Notes: generated by a model not told the origin, from the letters alone. A DNA stretch of 64,000 nucleotides from Scortum barcoo (GCA_023238725.1 CM041533.1:27803068-27867067), one strand, 5' to 3'; shown: positions 26,253-39,690, counted from the first letter of the stretch. Numbers and translations are program-made.

Positions 26253-29200
26253 ATGGCTCATGGATGGGGATACCTAACAACCAACGGTAAGTGTCAGCGT
26301 CCAGCTTTCAGGTGCTGGATGTTACAGGTTAACAACATGCTGCTTCAGAGCACACAGTACCACCAGTCTGCCATTCCTCATGAACAATGCCATTACTTAT
26401 AGAATAACATGACCACAGTAACCAGTCTAACTTCACAGTGTTTCAGTGTTACACTTGCTGACTTGGCTGCAGCCCAGTTAGCAGATGCTCTGTATGCAAA
26501 GGTAAACTACAGTTCACCTTTGCATACAGAGCAGCTGCTAACTGGGCTGCAGTTGTAAAGGGGTACATTTATATATGTGGGACCTTTACTGTTAGTAGGA
26601 CATAAATGATAAGGATTTGAAAATAGCTGCAAATAAGGCAACAGAATTTAGGAAAGAGAATTGAATTGAATTAAATAAAAAAAAATTGAATTATAATCCT
26701 TGCTATGAGTGGTAAATTGACATATTTTACATATATATTACATATTTTGAGTGTGGAATACTTGTACTTTACTTGGGTACTGATATTTTACTTTCCATTC
26801 GCCATTCTGTAAATGCTGCTGTAGCCGTATTGCAGAATACATTAATATCATGCTGATAGAGGCCATTCTGCACATTGACATTGAGTACATTTTTCTCATA
26901 ATTCTTTTACACACTTTCAGTGAGTATTCTTGAACTGTGGCATGGTTACTTTTATTCAAGTAAATTATCTGAATTATCTGAATCACGCTGCTGTAAAGTG
27001 AAACTGGCTAGGTTTTTAATGTGGAAGATTACTATTAATTATCTTTTTTTACCTGTGTTATCATATCTTAATACTTCTTTCTTCTTTATCTTTTTCATAA
27101 ATCCAGTGGAATTACTTTGGTGTGGAAGTGCTCCACATACAGAACATAATAGAACAGAAAAAATGCTATTATTAACATCTACTTCTATTATTTGAATGTG
27201 TATTTGTAGGACCTGAAAAATGGGCAGAAGATTTCCCTGTAGCTAACGGGCCCAGGCAGTCGCCCATCAACATCGTCCCTAGGGAGGCCCAATATGACTC
27301 CTCTCTGAAGGCTCTTAAACTCAAGTATGACCCATCCAATGCCAAGGGAATTCTCAACAATGGACACTCCTTCCAGGTGGACTTTGTGGATGACACAGAT
27401 AGCTCCAGTAAGCACAGCTAAACTCGTAGTGGTATGACATAGAGCCACAAAGACAGTTTTCAATTACTTGTCTGTAAGATTAGTTGTGCTTTGAATGAAC
27501 CAAAAATATATATTTGCTGCCTCAGTAAAACATTTAGATAATACAATGTAATAAAACATATAAGGTTATCAATGTAAGCATAAATGAATGAAAAAAGGTC
27601 AGAAAAAGACAGACTCATTTGTGATAACCAAAAAATTGACATATGAATATGTATTTATAACTTCCAGTAAGTATCAGTAAACTTTATCTGGCCATCTGGT
27701 TTAAGCCTCCACCCCTGCTGTATGCACTGTAGCAGATAAGAGTGTGTGATGATGTCAGCACTATGTTAACCTGACCAACCTTGTTCCTTATCTGGAGGGG
27801 AGCAGGACATCAGTCTGCTGCACATTCAACATTTGTTCAACATTTACCCACCAGTGCAAATTCAAAGAATTTAAACCACATATGGCTTAAAACTCTGTAT
27901 TTGTTATGGCACCAAATATTTACCCACCACATATCATTTAAAGCAGCAGCAACAACTGTGTTTTCTAGGAATGAACAGAAGAAAACTTAAAATATTGATG
28001 TTAAATCTGTATTTTCCTGAGTGCGTCTTTAATGATTTTATTTTTTAATGGTTTTCTTCTGACCAGCCCTAACTGGAGGTCCTATTACTGGAACATACCG
28101 TTTGAAGCAGTTTCATTTCCACTGGGGAGCCAGTGATGACAGAGGCTCTGAACACACTGTCAATGGCATCAAGTTTCCCTGTGAGGTACTGAAGTTACTT
28201 GAACATCTCCTAAAAGTAGTAGCAGATCCTCAGTTCAAAGTTTACATCCTATTATTAAAAAAATACAATGGATAAGTAATTGGTTGATTCCAGTATTTTG
28301 GACACATATTTATTCAAATGTTCAGGTTTCAAGGGATTCATGTATTAAGACAGGGTAAGACAGGGTCTATATGCCACACAAGAAAAAACCCTCATTTGAA
28401 CTAGTAAAACTCATTTATAGATAAACAGCTGGAACTGTGAGCTGAACATATGTACAATCCATATCAATAAAATAAGTGAGAAAATAAGTGAGAGGTTTCT
28501 TTGGTGTTTGGGGGACATGGACTAGTATCCTCAGTGTGTCTAAAATCCTGATCCTGTGGCCCTGCCAGGAGAAGAAATAAAGAGCAAATCAGCAGGAAAT
28601 CTGTCACATACAGCCCGATATTATCACAGATGTAGCTCCCCCTTCACTCTCTCCCTCCATCCCACTTTTGGATTTTTCATGTTCATGCACAAAGACTTCC
28701 TGAACACAAGCTTAAAAAACAATTGTAATTGTCTCTGTATTTCTGCCTCATCGTTTTTAAAATGTCCACACTGCTACTAATAGTATGTTTTGGTTAAGAT
28801 AACACTGTCTGTAGCTTAAAGTCAAACTTTTTCGTGTCTTCTTGTTCTTCATCATGTTAGCTTCACCTGGTGCACTGGAACACTAAGTACCCGAGCTTTG
28901 GAGAGGCAGCCAGCCAGCCTGACGGACTCGCCGTGGTTGGAGTTTTTCTCAAGGTGAGTCATCACATCATGGAGTAGGGTTAAAAGAAAAGCCAAATACT
29001 GAACACTGTGTCTGAAAGAAATGATTGTAAATTCTGTACTGTGTGTTGTGCCCCAGATTGGTGCTGCCAACCCCAGGCTTCAGAAAGTCCTAGATGCCTT
29101 GGATGCTATTAAGACAAAGGTATTAACAAGTGAACAGCAATTTATAAGTTTGGGAAACCACAAATCGATTGCCATGGTTAACAATGAGTGACGATTGCTT

Positions 29201-30365
29201 TCCTTCCTCCTTGCCCTCTTCACTCCCTCTCTTCCATCTTTCATTCCTTGATGCCTGTAGGGAAAGCAGACCACCTTTGCTAACTTTGACGCAACGACTC
29301 TTCTACCTGCTTCTCTGCATTACTGGACCTATGATGGCTCTCTGACCACGCCCCCCCTGTTGGAGAGTGTCACCTGGATTGTCCTCAAGGAGCCAATCAG
29401 TGTCAGCCCTGCACAGGTACTTACCTTGATTCCACGCTTACTACTCTCCCTACGTTAAGTTAAACTGAGTGAGAAAAACATAACACAGAAACATAACACA
29501 AAGATCAGCACAGATAGTCAGGACACTGTGATCAGCCTCTTTTGCTTTATAATGTGAGTTTTCAGATGAAGCAACAACTGACAAGTGAGAGTGTTTGTGT
29601 TGTATCTAGTTTACCACGATAAGAAGGGGAAGGTATTGACAAATTCAACATGCTAGTCTAGTCAGTCTAGTTTTCCAGACTGTGTTCCTTGTGCACTAAT
29701 ATAGTGTTGCTCTGATGCTTTAATACAGTTTTTCAGTCAATTAGTAGGGTGGGACTGATGCTGAATTCTCTAATGGAAGCTGAAAGTTTAAAGGAAATTA
29801 AATTTAATTAAGTTTGGCACTCATATGTTAATAATAATAAGTATTTTTGCTTAGTTTAATGGGCCAGAATATTGATGCAAACATAGTCAAGGTCAAGAGT
29901 GTAAGTCATATATCATATAAGTCATATGTCATATCATGTGTTAGAACAGGGTGGGACTAAGGCTGTAGTGCCTTGTGTTTCACTGAGATTACACTGACTG
30001 CCTCTATCAACAGTGGACAGTTAACGCTCTATCTCCCAACATAATTTAAGATACATTGTACCTTCATATGACATAAAAAACACACAGAGTAGGTCATTGG
30101 CTTTTTCCTGAGTTTTCCCTCCCTAAAGCCTAGACGTACAGTTATAAGATGTGCTTATATAGAGAAATATTTCCTTTTTGGTGTATTAATGTAGAAATGA
30201 GTCCACAATACACTAAACTACAGTGCCACATGTACTCTTGGCAGGGAACAGCAAGCACTGCTGAAGACGCCTACTGAGGGAAATTAAATCCAATCAAACA
30301 AGCTAGTTTAAAACTAAATGGCTCCCAGAGGAGTTGTTGTTTATGCCATGCTGCCGCAATTGTTA

Positions 30366-30439
<74 letters not shown>

Positions 30440-32096
30440 CCAGACCTTTTACCTTTTACCTTTTCACTTAATGTGAAGGCAGTGGCTGTAGAGATTTGGG
30501 AAATGAGAGCTGCTTCAGTTGTTTAATAGTTTCCTTAAACAGCTTTATACTACATGTGTAATCGGGGGGGGGGGAAGGGGTGACTACAATGTGCACTTGG
30601 GAGATAATGAACACAGAAGTTGGGTGTGTGGTAGTTGCTCTGTACAACACTAAATTGAAGATAAACTGGAGCAAGTGAAGCATGTGATTGCATTAAAGTT
30701 CAAATATTGGCTGGTAGGGATCATTTAATGTGATCCAGGTATTCACAGTGTTTATTCAGTCCAAGGGACTGTACAGTAGTAGAGAAAAAACACTACATTG
30801 CTGTCTGTGTCCCATTTGCATTTAAGAAATGATTCTTTGGTTTCTGATTGGCTAGCAGGTGATGGATATCTGGAAAGTTGTCACAGATCGCAGATTCGTG
30901 TTGGGACAGCTTATTATGTAAATATAAGTGATACATACGTAGCCAATTGTGATTAAAACAGTTTTTATGGTACAGTAAAAATGTATTCATGTGTCTGTCA
31001 GTTTATCTGAATTCACTGTCCTCTCTCCAACCGTGTCATATCAGCTCTTATAGGCCCAGATCCATCTTACACATGCTGCTGCAAAACAACTTTATACACA
31101 AACAGGAGATTCAGTTCTCTTCAGTGGCTGTTTACACAGCACACCTTAGATAGCTATGCTATATCCAGAGGAGATATTCATTTTGTTGCCCAGTCACATT
31201 AGTTTGCAAAATCCCAAAGAGACACACAAATATGCACACACACAGAGCCTCTTGTAGAAGAACTGCTGGTCCAGCTGCAATACTATTTTCTGCCTGCACC
31301 TGTTGTTGAGCCTGTTTTAATGTGACGCCTGAGTTGGCAAGACTGGTCAGCACTGCTTCCCTGTATCTGTCCTAGAAGCAACCCACACTCCTCTTGTTGA
31401 GTCAAATAGTAAACAACTCTGCTTGCACAATACTTGCTGTTCAGGTATTAAAACAAGCAGGTTTGGTTCATGTTGGCCATGTGTATCAGAGGACATTTGC
31501 ATGTATTGAGATTTTCTCAACTTTCCCATGTAGAGCCACTGGGCACCTTTTCAATCTCTGTAGCTCACTGGGCAGTGTTGGGTTGCAATGCCAAATCCCA
31601 TTCAGCTGCCTATTGTTGTCCCAGGTTTTAAGTCTATCAGGCAAAGCAGCTGTCAGGTGCCGCTGATGTAGGCAGATCGATTTTGCTGTCAGATACATCA
31701 TAGAAAGAATGGTATATCAGTGGAGTAAAGTGCACATTGAAAGACACAGGTTCATTGATTTGAACTAGCTCCCAATACCTCCCATCTGACCCTTTTTATT
31801 TGGTAATCCTACTGTGCTCTTGCAGGTGATGAAGATGAGTTATGCATGTTAGAAACAACATGTAAGATAATTAGTTAATGCAAATGCATTCGTACTACAT
31901 TTCAGCCACTCTTAATTTGACTCAGTTCATAGAAATCAAATCTTAATTATCTTTTGTTTTCCTCCTTACTCATTAGATGGTCATGTTCCGCAGCCTCCTT
32001 TTCACTGGAGAGGGAGATGCTCCATGCTGCATGGTGGACAACTACCGGCCTCCTCAGCCTCTGAAGGGCCGTCTGGTCCGCGCCTCCTTCAGATAA
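26253..32096 (+). CDS. cahz: Cytosolic alpha-carbonic anhydrase, complete, 7 exons
   Basis: Alpha-class carbonic anhydrase interconverts CO2 and bicarbonate in the cytosol. Coding exons are 26253-26286, 27210-27407, 28067-28185, 28861-28953, 29057-29119, 29261-29416 and 31977-32096. All introns are GT-AG. The sum is 783 bp, giving 260 residues, the same length as vertebrate CA2; exons 2-6 (198, 119, 93, 63, 156 bp) equal the classical CA2 exon sizes. Zinc ligands are present as two His in FHFHWG (exon 3) and one in ELHLVHWN (exon 4). The proton-shuttle His64 is in NNGHSFQV (exon 2), and the Thr199 region is WTYDGSLTTPP (exon 6). There is no signal peptide, so the protein is cytosolic. The sequence recalls zebrafish cahz most closely (FPCELHLVHWN, PCCMVDNYRPPQPLKGR). 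The orthologue name is less sure than the family, because fish have several cytosolic paralogues. Confidence 0.95.
26467..26552. repeat. 86-bp near-perfect palindrome in carbonic anhydrase intron 1
   Basis: The stretch reads nearly the same on both strands around a centre at 26509/26510. Arms of 43 bp pair with only two mismatches (26485 against 26534, and 26504 against 26515), and the loop is essentially absent. It lies about 180 bp after exon 1. It would extrude as a cruciform or, in the pre-mRNA, fold into one long hairpin. No flanking duplication was recognised. Confidence 0.9.
30369..30438. repeat. (CA)35 microsatellite in carbonic anhydrase intron 6
   Basis: Seventy bases of uninterrupted CA in the longest intron (29417-31976), followed by three near-copies of CCTTTTA. 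Likely length-polymorphic. Confidence 0.97.
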
Positions 32097-33815
32097 ACCC
32101 TGCTTTATCTTCATATCATCTTTACCCCTTTGCTCATCCTTCCCTCTTCCCAGTACCCTCTCATTTCCGTTTTTCCCCACATGCAGTTTTCACTTTATAG
32201 TATCCCTATTGGCTTGATATGATACAGACTAACTGGATGTATCTTGAATTAAAGGCATAAAGACATAGAATCCTTCTATTGGAGAGATGGATGCATGTAC
32301 ACCTTGCAACATTTTGTTAGAGTGTGTCTCAAACCATCTCCAGTGGTTTAGACAATCAGACTTTAAGCTGTTTTGAATGCATTTAAACTTGGCTTTTGTG
32401 AGATAGGGCAGCTATCCAATTAACCTAAGACACATGAACTCAAAATGTAAATGGGGTCATAGATTATGCGCATATAAAATGTGCGACTCATAAAGTACTA
32501 CAAAAACATTTTCCAGTCAGTCAGACATTGACTTAGCCCAGACAAAGGTAGCTTGACAGGTACCGTACTCTGATCTACCAAAATTGTCACAACTACTAAC
32601 AAAGGAAATTCTGGCCCTAGATCCTGTCATTTTAGTAATCATTTATGGTAAAAATATAAATTATCTTCTTATTTATCAATCATATTGATGTTTGCTAAGA
32701 CAGTCTGCTTTATTTTGGACAAAATCTACCTAAAATAGAACTTACGTTATGTGTGTTAATATAAAACATTTAATGACTATAACAGTTTCAGTCAACAGTG
32801 ATATACTCTTTGTCGCATTAGTGCAAGTAAAGGATCACGCAGGCTATATAGCACAACGGAAAAGCATAGCTGGCTCACTTGAGGTCAATGTAGGCCTAAC
32901 TTACACACAGGGATATTGATCATAAATAATTAAATAATTCTTTTTCAAATATAATATGTTTTTCCATGTTTGAAAATTAAAGCCTTTATCAATGTCTTGA
33001 AGACTTTTTCTATGCATTTTATTGTGTTGTGAATTGTGCTGCAGACAGCTGCTCAGATTGTGAAAGCTAATGTTCTCATTGCCTCATTTAGCATGGCCAC
33101 GATCCATCTACGGGCACTTCTATGCAAGTAGATGTTTATACTTATAATCACCTCATGATGTCATTGTAAAGCTATGGAATGCTCCAGGATGTTGTAAAAG
33201 ACAGTCCTACCCACTATTGATGGTACAGCTTGAGGCCATGTCCACACTAGGGCATGTGTTGGACTTTCCTCCATTCTGAGTCAGTGGAGCTTTTTTTGCT
33301 TAATTTAGCCCACTGTCACATCTCAGACATGGTGGTCATGTGGTCATGGCTCTAGTCAACTCAGTGGCTCTACATAAGTGTCACGCCATTTTTTATTAAA
33401 ACAGAGACAACTGAACTACCTATCACCACAGTGCATTAAATGTTGTATTGTTGGCAAGACAGTTGTTATGTTGGAAAGAATTTAAAGGATCAATGTATGA
33501 GCATTAACACAAGCTACAGTATACAGTAAGCCATATCATTTTTTGTTTAATTATTAGACTTTCATGTAATTAGTCTGAGATTTGGCAGGTATTCATCAGA
33601 GATTAGCACAATGTTACTTTTTAGCTTTTATATCAATGTCATACAAAATAAGCTTTCAGTGTGAGTATTTCAGTGTGAGTGTGGCTATCATGAAACACCT
33701 GTAGCCCTTAAAAGTGTGTTACTTAAAACTGCTGTCACAACATGAAGAAATGTTTGTGTGAATCTGTCATCTATTAGAAATTAATTTTATCAATAAAAGA
33801 AGTCATAACAGATGT
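32097..33815 (+). other. cahz: Probable 3' UTR and downstream region of the carbonic anhydrase gene
   Basis: No canonical AATAAA was noticed close to the stop codon. The first clear one I see is at 33792-33797, which would imply a 3' UTR of about 1.7 kb; an earlier variant signal may be used instead. A fragment around 33238-33310 resembles the ends of a dispersed fish DNA repeat. Confidence 0.4.
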
Positions 33816-34755
33816 CTCAAAATGTCCTTCTTTCTCACAACTCCTATTCACAAATTAGGATAATTTAATTTTAGAGATTAGGATTAGTCAAAAGAGGATT
33901 TTCCTCCTAATTACCCGCAGACCAGAATTATTGTAATTTAGTGGTGTATGTTTTCCAGAGGATGAGTCCTACTAACTTGATCCAGTGATCCACTCACTTT
34001 TGCCATGAGGTTAGCCTTTGTGCTTTTGAGTGAAATCTCTCAATTCATCAATTCATTCTCAGTTCATCTCAATTGTTTGATGAACTGTCAAATAATCTAG
34101 TATAACTCTTCATGGATTCTACAGGGTGCATTGTAGTAACTGTTACCCTGTGATCCTCCATCAGATCAAATTTTTTAAGGATTTTAACATAGATGTAGTT
34201 TACATTTTAAATATGCCAATTGTGTTTTAAGTTGGTTCAGTTCCATAACTTTGCCAGTGTCACCTGATACCTGCAACGAGGAATTTGCTTAGCTGTACAA
34301 AATTTTGATAAGGGAGGATGACATAGGGTATTATTAATGCACTGATATCTGACAAGACTTTGCATAATACAGACTTTCATATAAAGAGAATCCACTGTTG
34401 AATTAAGATTTAGAAATGTACAGTATTACAGAACCGTGCTGCTGCATGGGGATGAGTGGTGCTGGTAAGTACTATTTAAGTGGCTATTGGTGTCCAACTC
34501 TCCGTCATTAGAGTCCTCCTCAACACAAACCATTAGCTGGATGGTCTTTGTTGGACAGTTGGCCATGCAACAGCCAGTCTGTCTCTATCTGTCTCAGTGT
34601 TTCACCTGCTGGGAGGAGGAGCTGATGACGGAGACACACAAACTTCACTTAACTGTGCATGAGCTACCTTGGAGCAGCAAAATGACTGAAAAACAACAAC
34701 TAAACATGCGATGAGAAAACAAATGAAAGAGAAATAAACAGAAGAAGAAAGAGAG
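33816..34755. other. Intergenic, no gene recognised
   Basis: No supported gene or named repeat. The open frame near 34487-34714 has no recognisable domain. Confidence 0.4.
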
Positions 34756-37125
34756 AAACTTCAAAAAACCCTTTATGGGAAAAAGAAGAAACCTGAGGAA
34801 GAGCCACAGATGAGGGATCCCTCTCCCTGGGACGGACAGACGTGCAATAGATGCCACATGTACAGAGAACATCATCATCAGTCATATATGGAGTTATACA
34901 TGGGTCGTAATAAGCTGTAGATAAACTGAGTTCATGGGTTTAGTCCACGTATGAAGGTATCACAGGTAATGGAAATGAGTCCATGAGTCCAGGTGCATCT
35001 CTAGATGTCCTCATATGGAGCTCTGGGCCACTCGACCTTCTCTCCACAACACAGACACAGATCATGTCCCCACCAAGGCCAGTGAACCTCAGACAGATGG
35101 ACCACAACCAGAATCAAGTGAGGAACCTGCAAGACTGGAGAGAACAAAGAGGACCGGGGCTCCGGCAGTAACATACACTTTACAGGACGTGAGAATATTC
35201 ACTTTAACCACTTTAACCAATTTAACCAATTTAACCAATTTAACCAATTGAACCACTTTAACTACTTTAACCAGTTTAACCACTTTAACCACTTTAGCCA
35301 CTTTAACCAGTTTATAAACTGACTCCAGTTTGCACTACTACCATAATAAGAGTAGAGGAAGCAAAGGAAGAGGAAGCAGAGACAGAGGAAGAGGGAGAGG
35401 TGCCCGATGCATCATGGGAGCCCCCGGCAGTCTAAGCCTATAGCAGCATAACTAAGGGCGAGCCTGTGCCCACCCTAACTATAAGCTTTATCAAAAAGGA
35501 AGGTTTTAAGTCTATTCTTAAACACTGACACTGTGTCTGCCTCTCGGACCCAGACTGGGAGCTGGTTCCAGAGAACAGGGGCCTGATAGCTGAAGGCTCT
35601 GCCCCCTAGACTACTTCTGGAAACCCTGGGAACTACAAGTAAGCCTGCGTTTTGGGAGCGCAGCACTCTAGTCGGATGATAAGGAGTTATCAATTCATTA
35701 AGATATGATGCAGTGCCAGACCATGTAGAGCCTTATATGTGAGGAGTAGGATTTTAAAATCCACTCTAAATTTTACAGGGAGCCAATGCAGAGAAGCCAG
35801 TACTGGAGTAATATGGTCTCTTTTTCTGGTTCTAGTCAGTACCCGAGCAGCGGCATTCTGGACCAGCTGTAGAGTCTTTAACGACTTGTTTGGGCAGCCT
35901 AATAAAAGTGAATTACAAGTAATCCAGCCTGGAAGAGACAAATGCATGGACTAATTTTTCAGCATCGCTTTGGGACAAAAAGTGCCTAAATTTTTGCGAT
36001 GTTGCGCAGGTGGTAAAAGGCAGACCTTGAAATATGCTTAATATGGGTGTCGAAGGACATATCCTGATCAAATAAAACACCAGACGTTCCTTACAGTGGT
36101 GCTGGAGGCCGAGTTAATGCCATCCAGCAAGGCTATCTTAGGAGAAAGCGTGTTCCTCAGGTGTTTCGGACCTAATAGGATCACTTCAGTTTTATCTGAG
36201 TTCAACAGCAGGAAATTTCTTGTCTTTATATCTTTAAGGCCTGGAGTTTCAGGAGCTGATCAGTTTTGTCTGGCTCCACTGATAAATATAATTGGGTGTC
36301 ATCAGCATAACAATGGAAATCTATGGAGTGCCATCCTGATGATATTGCCAAGGGGCAGCATATACAAAATAAACAGAATTGGACCAAGCACTGAACCTTG
36401 TGGAACTCCATGACAGACTTTAGTATGCACAGAGGATTCATTATTAATATGGACAAACTGAGATCTGATAAGTATGATCTAAACCAGTTTAATGCAGACC
36501 CTTTAATACCAAGGAGTTTTTTCCATTCTCAGCAACAGAATGTGATGGAATGTGATGGTCAACTGTATCAAAGTAAGCACTGAGGTCTAACAGGACAAGT
36601 ACAGACAGAAGTCCTCTATCTGATGCTGTCAACAGGTCATTGGTGACTTTCACAAGTGCTGTTTCTGTGCTATGGTGAGTGCTAAGATCCTGACTGAAAA
36701 TCTTCAAAAAGACTATTACTGTGGAGATAATTACATAACTGGCTGGCAACGGCTTTCTCTATAATTGGCTAACACATATGTATCAAGTGTAGGTTTTTTG
36801 ATCAATGGTTTAATTACAGATACTTTAAAAGACTTACAAGAAGGTACAAAGCCTGACACCAGAGACAGATTAATAATATGCTAGCAGCGATGTGCCAATA
36901 AATCGGAAAACTTCCTTAAGCAAGCGTAGTTGGGATGGGGTCTAGGAGACAAGTTGTTGCTTTCAATGATTGAAACTAACGAGGCATAATTTCGGGAAGG
37001 CCAATTGGAATAAAACTGTCTAAGCAATTGTAAGGTTTTAATGTATCTGCTCCTAAATTTCCTGAGTCTGAAGGCACGTTAGATAGATCAGAGTCAAATA
37101 TTCAAATTATAATATTCAAAGAGAG
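34756..37125 (-). mobile_element. L2-like LINE copy A (degenerate, 5' truncated)
   Basis: A non-LTR retrotransposon on the minus strand. Broken reverse-transcriptase pieces are readable at 36749-36489 ('HHSTETALVKV', 'LDLSAYFDTVDHH'), 36456-36226 (catalytic 'YADDTQLYL') and 35947-35475 (C-terminal 'LASLHWLPVKFRVDFKILLLTYKALHG' region). The motifs and the C-terminal block are typical of the L2/CR1 group of fish LINEs. Several frameshifts, and a deletion of about 35 bp near 36770 relative to copy B (46424-49405), inactivate it. The endonuclease domain is absent. The 3' UTR holds a TTTAACCA-type minisatellite at about 35195-35315. Confidence 0.85.
35195..35315. repeat. Minisatellite in LINE 3' UTR
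   Basis: About a dozen imperfect copies of a 9-10 bp unit around CTTTAACCA/ATTTAACCA. LINE copy B has the same tract at about 47000-47070 but with fewer units, so the array changed length after or before the copies separated. Confidence 0.85.
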
Positions 37126-37592
37126 TCCAGTCCCTCCCTCCCTCTAGGAGTTTGGTTCCATCCAGAGCTGGTTCTGTTTATAGAGGTGAGCACAACTATA
37201 TCCAGTCAGTACTGTTCCACCTCCTGCACTGGTGTCTTTTCTAAGTCTGGCACTCTCCTTAGCATGAGCAAAGGGTAGTGAGGACAGCTTTTTTGCACTT
37301 TCAGCGCTTAGTACATCCTTTCTAGCAGCAACAATAGATAACTTTGTCACAGCTCTGTGAAGCTTCCGGAAAGGTGGTCTACAATGCCGTCCTGCCATCC
37401 TGTTGCTTCAGTCACCAAGCCCCAATCAGCAGGGGCTGACAACTCAGGCCCAGGCACTAAAGCAAACACTTTCCACATATTCCTGGAAGATCTGGACAAA
37501 AACATACAGTCCAAGTTAAAGTTTTTAATGAGCTATAGCTACGTTTACATATATAACACATATACAAAAGCCACCCTGACCAAATTGTTACT
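37126..37592. other. Unassigned segment beside LINE copy A
   Basis: The minus strand carries an 84-codon open frame (37398-37144) with no recognised domain. It may be repeat-derived, but no family can be named. Confidence 0.3.
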
Positions 37593-37596
37593 TTAA

Positions 37597-37812
37597 CCCT
37601 CCTGTTATGTTCGTTTCTCAGGAACAGCAATGATGTTCCTAGGTCAGTTTGTTTAATTATCTAAAAGTGACAAAAAACAAAAAATCCCTATAAAGATTGT
37701 TTATATTAGCTCCAATACTAACCATTTCAGTCAATATTTAGTTCAATGGTTTTCTTTACCTCTCACAATTCTTTTGTTCCAGGTCAAATTGACCCGCAAC
37801 ATAACAGAAGGG
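37597..37812. mobile_element. piggyBac-type MITE
   Basis: The termini CCCTCCTGTTATGTT and, on the other strand, CCCTTCTGTTATGTT are inverted repeats with one mismatch. TTAA lies immediately outside on both sides (37593-37596 and 37813-37816), the hallmark target of piggyBac elements. The 216-bp body has no coding capacity and contains a GGTCAAATTGACC palindrome just inside the right terminus. Non-autonomous. Confidence 0.85.
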
Positions 37813-38539
37813 TTAAGCATACTTTACAGGGCCATGACAGAGGCAGCTGGCAGGAAACAATCTCCCCACTACTTGTGCAGTGATGCATAGACTCAGCCTC
37901 AAGGCTTCCTGTTCTAAGCTCCTTTGTCAGGTGGAGGACCAGTTTCAGATCCTCCATATCCACCCAGCCTGTAACAACACTATTGGATATGTGGAGACCT
38001 GGGTAACAGCAGGAGCCTCCGTCCCTTGTCTGGCTTATGTTGCCATTGCAGCCCCTTCTCCCATTTTCTCTTATACACCCTTAGGTCAACTAACCATCTG
38101 AGGCGGTGTAAATGCCATGCTTGCCTCTTATGTGTTTGTGTGGCTTTTCCTCCCGCAGAACTCCATGGTGGAGGGTAAGCGGTGTGGCTCAGGGCCTACC
38201 TAATATAAATAACCCTTAAGTTGTCCCATGTTCTCCTGGATCAATACTTAAAAATATTTTTTTATCAATCTTGCTTACACTGTAATTTTGTTGTTGATCT
38301 ATTCTGTAGACTTGACATGACACTGACATGACACCTGCATGTCTATCTGTCTTGAAAAAGGGGGATACCTCCTCTGTTGCTCTTGAGCAAAGATTAGGTA
38401 AGAGATTTGTTCCTGGTTCCAGAGTGTAAATGAATACACAAAACTTTATTGTTACACCCCTAATGCTACAATATATACAAAACAAGCTTAACAACATAAT
38501 GCTTTGACACAGCGAACCACCACATTTTCCTCTTCACCT

Positions 38540-38800
38540 CTCCAGGATGTAACCTCTCATGTTCTGCAGTTTCTGTGCTTGCATTCTGCCTGAAGGATTG
38601 TGCCTACCAGTGTGTGAACCACATAGCTTGACAACAGGAGATCCACAAGACTCTGTCCTGGGCCCTCTTCACTTCTTCTCATCTCATCTCTACACAATGA
38701 TGATTGGTGTTGTCATAACTCCCATGGCTTTTTCTACCACTGCTATGCACCCAACTACTTCTGTCATTCCCCAAATGAGACACTCGAAACAATAAACCCT
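38540..38800 (+). pseudogene. LINE reverse-transcriptase relic (L2/CR1 group)
   Basis: The plus strand reads 'GDPQDSVLGPLHF', a degraded form of the RT motif 'GVPQGSVLGPLLF'. A shifted frame then gives 'FFYHCYA', where an active copy would have the YADD box. It lies on the opposite strand to LINE copies A and B, so it is a separate insertion. Short, frameshifted and dead. Confidence 0.6.
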
Positions 38801-39308
38801 CAAACAGCAAGCTACTGGAGAAAACACAGCAATTCAAATTTCATCCAATTCTCCTGGGATAAAATACAGAACCATCAAAATAGCAGCACTTACCAAAACT
38901 GTGAAATACATGAAGCTGCCTGCTTAACATTGCCAAATAATTAAGCAGCTGAAAGGGAAAAGAGGTTAACAATGTTACTTTTGTCAATACATGTGGCACA
39001 CTTACAGATGTATATCATGTGGGAAACCATGTACAGTATTCATTGATGCAAGGATCCTGAACAGAAGTGATGGATTTACTATAGTGAAGCCCCAAACACA
39101 ATTATGATACTTACGATTTTGGATGAGGCAAGTAAGGCAAAGAGGAGGAGGCATGTTCATTTCATCCAGATGCTTTTATTGATGGTGAGCCAAGCTGCCA
39201 AAGGTCAGACGCATGACTTTGTTGTAATGGGGTCTCAAGGAGAGGGAGAAGGATGGCATCATTCAAGGAGAAGATTATTGTTTTGGTTTAATTCTTATAG
39301 TCCATTCC

Positions 39309-39309
<1 letters not shown>

Positions 39310-39339
<30 letters not shown>

Positions 39340-39538
39340 TTGAGTTTTTTTCACAGTAGAACATAGACATAGAGTCACTCAGAACAGAATCCCCACCCCA
39401 AAAAGTAAATAAATAAAAATGATAAAAAAATTGATAAGTAAATATAAGACAATGTATGTGAAGTATGTTGTAAAAAATGGACATATAAATGCATAAAAGA
39501 GAAAGAATGTTTCAAAAAAGAAAAAAAAAGTACATACA
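39310..39538 (-). mobile_element. Probable retrocopy with poly(A) tail, minus orientation
   Basis: A T26 tract at 39309-39334 is a poly(A) tail when read on the minus strand. AGTCCATTCC occurs immediately outside on both sides (39299-39308 and 39540-39549), consistent with a target-site duplication made by LINE machinery. The body (about 200 bp) is AT-rich, has no recognised gene and resembles 3' UTR sequence. The right flank merges with a tandem array, which makes the duplication call less certain. Confidence 0.45.
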
Positions 39539-39690
39539 GAGTCCATTCCTTTTTATTCTGTTCTGACAAATATGGAAAAGTACAGTACATACAGAGTCCA
39601 TTCCTTTTTATTCTGTTCTGACAAATATGGAAAAGTACAGTACATACAGAGTCCATTCCTTTTTATTCTGTTCTGACAAATATGGACCTT
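39530..39690. repeat. Three-copy 55-bp tandem repeat
   Basis: A 55-bp unit starting GTCCATTCCTTTTTATTCTG begins at 39541, 39596 and 39651. The first two units are identical and the third is cut off after ACAAATATGG. Confidence 0.95.
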
